A stretch of DNA of 6,312 bases from positions 1-6,312 of the forward strand of contig CAZWYL010000021.1 in NCBI GenBank assembly GCA_964638225.1. Reading direction: 5' to 3'. The notes beneath the pieces were generated by a model. That model searched no databases. It was not told the DNA's origin and saw only the letters and a list, made by a program, of their open reading frames with translations. The stretch's first letter is position 1. Each line of letters opens with the position of its first letter. Below are positions 6,029-6,312 of the stretch, piece by piece. Position numbers and translations under genes: made by a program. Origin of the DNA: WJKK01 sp964638225. Its GTDB lineage: Bacteria > Patescibacteriota > WWE3 > UBA101185 > UBA10185.

Positions 6029-6312
6029 ATGGCAGACGATGATTTCTTTCAACTAATAGATACTAAAAAGTTGAAAACATACATTAGTAAAAGCAATAAA
6101 GCCTTGGGAACTGGGGTGTTTTTGTTTGGTTTTATTATTGGGGCAATATTTCCCGTAATTAAAGTTGATCCAGGGGCTTTTAGAAAGGGGCTAATTCTAG
6201 GTTTCGTTTTTGGGTTAGCGTGGGCGGGACTTAGATATAGACGATTGGGAACGGCAGGGATTGTGAAAGCCCAAGGCGACATTATTGTGATTCTTTTATA
6301 TTTGGTCTACTT
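6029..6312 (+). CDS. Small membrane protein of unknown function, 3' truncated by window edge
   Basis: The frame opens at the ATG at 6029, directly after an in-frame TAG at 6026-6028, and stays open to the window end (94 full codons). It begins with a charged stretch, MADDDFFQLID, then hydrophobic segments at about residues 26-44, 54-68 and from 84 to the edge, with RKG and RYRR between them. This suggests a small multi-pass membrane protein with basic loops. I do not recognise the family. It starts 49 bases after the glycosyltransferase stop on the same strand, so the two could share a transcript. No ribosome-binding site is seen, as for the gene before it. A chance ORF is unlikely given length and hydrophobic pattern but cannot be excluded. 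Confidence 0.6.
   Translation, partial: MADDDFFQLIDTKKLKTYISKSNKALGTGVFLFGFIIGAIFPVIKVDPGAFRKGLILGFVFGLAWAGLRYRRLGTAGIVKAQGDIIVILLYLVY

Noticed and set aside
6049..6282. Minus-strand 77-codon ORF at the right end
   Set aside because: It is antisense to the plus-strand frame from 6029, which has a better hydrophobic pattern and a start right after an in-frame stop.
1..6312. CRISPR array or tRNA gene
   Set aside because: No regularly spaced direct repeats and no tRNA-like T-arm with a matching acceptor stem were seen on either strand.

Overview
The window looks like a mosaic stretch of a bacterial genome, probably from an uncultured lineage. The right part (PRT, membrane glycosyltransferase, last small membrane protein) is strongly AT-rich, and its starts have no clear Shine-Dalgarno sequence. 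This is a style common in Patescibacteria/CPR and other small AT-rich genomes. The left part (GGT-like gene and the large lipoprotein gene) is clearly richer in GC. Hand counts of single 60-base lines give 50% at 1201-1260, 55% at 2461-2520, 38% at 3901-3960 and 25% at 5401-5460. The lipoprotein also has a Thr/Glu/Pro-rich linker after its lipobox, reminiscent of Chloroflexota lipoproteins. The taxonomic assignment is an inference, and I cannot choose between these groups from sequence alone.

Layout, left to right. (1) 1-612 (+): the C-terminal part of a gamma-glutamyltranspeptidase-like Ntn hydrolase, cut by the window edge but still including the presumed catalytic Thr. (2) 613-955: a convergent intergenic region with a 52-nt hairpin and a second inverted repeat. 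(3) 956-3085 (-): a 709-aa lipoprotein that appears to fuse a nucleoside-phosphorylase/nucleosidase-like domain to a BMP/PnrA-type nucleoside-binding domain. (4) 3086-3508: a regulatory or spacer region with several inverted repeats and one good intrinsic terminator for the upstream minus-strand gene. (5) 3509-4072 (-): an adenine/purine phosphoribosyltransferase-like protein with a clear PRPP-binding motif. (6) 4105-4380: a divergent intergenic region with a TATAAT box and an inverted repeat. (7) 4381-5979 (+): a PMT/ArnT-type integral membrane glycosyltransferase. (8) 6029-6312 (+): the start of a small membrane protein of unknown function, running off the window.

The most interesting content is the 956-3085 gene together with the co-directional phosphoribosyltransferase. 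A surface-anchored protein that could cleave nucleosides and bind the products or substrates, next to an enzyme that converts a purine base plus PRPP to a nucleotide, suggests a purine scavenging theme. The two genes are separated by 423 bp with a terminator and differ in base composition, so they are probably transcribed separately. No ABC ATPase or permease is visible in the window.
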